37,154 nt of DNA from Dysgonamonadaceae bacterium (GTDB lineage Bacteria; Bacteroidota; Bacteroidia; Bacteroidales; Dysgonomonadaceae), in the NCBI GenBank assembly GCA_031272205.1, contig JAISUH010000033.1:1-37154 (forward strand), given 5' to 3'. Positions 36,176 to 37,154 of the stretch are shown piece by piece. A model generated the notes under the pieces. The model was not told where the DNA came from and did no database searches. It was given only the letters and a program-made list of their open reading frames with translations. Position numbers and translations under genes: made by a program. Every line of letters begins with the position of its first letter. Position 1 is the first letter of the stretch.

Positions 36176-37154
36176 ATGAACCTTTTTCAACTTTTCCAAA
36201 AAATCCTCCCCTACGTCAAGCCCTACAAATGGCTCGTCGTCCTCGCACTGGGGCTGACTTTCATCGGCGCTCTCACGGCGCAGGTCAATGCTTATGTGCT
36301 GCAATATACCGTCAATTCGATTACCGAACTGCTTGAACAGCACAAGGCGCTGAAAGACGGATTGCATATCGTAGGCATTATCGCTATTGTACTTCTTTCC
36401 AAAGAGTCAGTCAATATTTTTATCTCTTTCGGACAAAAGTTTTTCGGCGAGAAAATACGGATTATGATTTCGCAAGACCTTGCGCAAAAAGTTATAGAAA
36501 AGGTTTTGACCTACCGAATGGCGTTTTTTACGTCCGACGAAAGCGGTTCGGGCAAACTGCAAACCCGCATCGACCAAGGGGTCTCGAGTTTGACGCGCAC
36601 GGTGCAGAGTTTCTTTATCGACATCTTTCCGCTGTTCACGTCGGCAATCGTGGCGCTGATAGGAATGTTTCACGCCAATTTCTACGTCGGACTTGTTGGG
36701 CTGTGCATCGTGCCGATTTATTTTGTCATCAGTCAGCGGCAGGCGCAAAAATTGAAGGGCTGGCGGCGGAATATCCGCCAATATCGCGAAAACAAGTCGG
36801 GCGGAATCATCAATATCATCGAGTCGATAAATGTCATCAAATCCTTTAACAGAGAGGAAATCGAGGCACAAAAACAACTCGAACTGCAAACCGCGCTGAC
36901 CGACACGCAGATGCGCACCCGCTCGACCAATTTCAAGTTCGACGGACTGAAAACGTTTACCGAACAGTTCGGCGTGGTGATTATCATTATCCTGACGGCT
37001 TACTTAGTTCTGACCGGACAAATGCAAATCGGCGCAATTATGCTGCACATAATGCTTTTCAACAACGTTACCGCCCCGATTCGCCAACTTCACCGCATTT
37101 ACGACGACGTGAACGACGCCCTGATTTATGCCGAAGGATTTTTCGATATTATGC
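36176..37154 (+). CDS. ABC transporter, TM domain plus presumed ATP-binding domain (3' truncated by window)
   Basis: Open from ATG 36176 to window end: MNLFQLFQKILPYVKPYKWLVVLALGLTFIGALTAQVNAYVLQ...; type-I exporter TM domain; not in the supplied ORF track because it has no stop in the window. Confidence 0.85.
   Translation, partial: MNLFQLFQKILPYVKPYKWLVVLALGLTFIGALTAQVNAYVLQYTVNSITELLEQHKALKDGLHIVGIIAIVLLSKESVNIFISFGQKFFGEKIRIMISQDLAQKVIEKVLTYRMAFFTSDESGSGKLQTRIDQGVSSLTRTVQSFFIDIFPLFTSAIVALIGMFHANFYVGLVGLCIVPIYFVISQRQAQKLKGWRRNIRQYRENKSGGIINIIESINVIKSFNREEIEAQKQLELQTALTDTQMRTRSTNFKFDGLKTFTEQFGVVIIIILTAYLVLTGQMQIGAIMLHIMLFNNVTAPIRQLHRIYDDVNDALIYAEGFFDIM

Overview
The window is a Bacteroidetes (Bacteroidales-like) chromosomal segment. 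It pairs housekeeping genes with a repeat-rich accessory region. Core genes on the left are rnhB, a metallophosphoesterase, dnaA, an MCE/MlaD protein, an N-acetylmuramoyl-L-alanine amidase with SPOR-like C-terminus, ilvE, dnaG, a NatA/NatB-like ABC exporter and a HAD-hotdog thioesterase fusion. Further right are tex, radA and tRNA-Cys(GCA). Accessory genes are a GH18 protein plus a SusC/GH18 chimeric remnant, a GH127-like protein with an F5/8C-like tail, a HigB/HigA-type toxin-antitoxin pair, a fimbrillin-like lipoprotein with a small companion ORF, a TPR-TM-HTH regulator, a DUF433 antitoxin with a decayed DUF5615-like toxin, a double DUF1080 protein, a Tat-exported Gfo/Idh/MocA oxidoreductase, a SusE-like/GH76 fusion, and a truncated ABC exporter at the right edge. 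The most unusual content is non-coding. A modular family of composite repeats is built from two kinds of 7-bp tandem arrays (GAGAATT/AAGAATT and TTTATAG/TTCTTAG), a conserved GGGGGCAGCT junction, and then either a ~186-bp MITE-like element or a 33-bp palindrome whose arms vary in a compensated way. REP-like palindromes (CAACCCCGTACGGGGTTG) and other shared modules are shuffled among the same loci. All calls come from reading the sequence and supplied ORFs; no database search was run.
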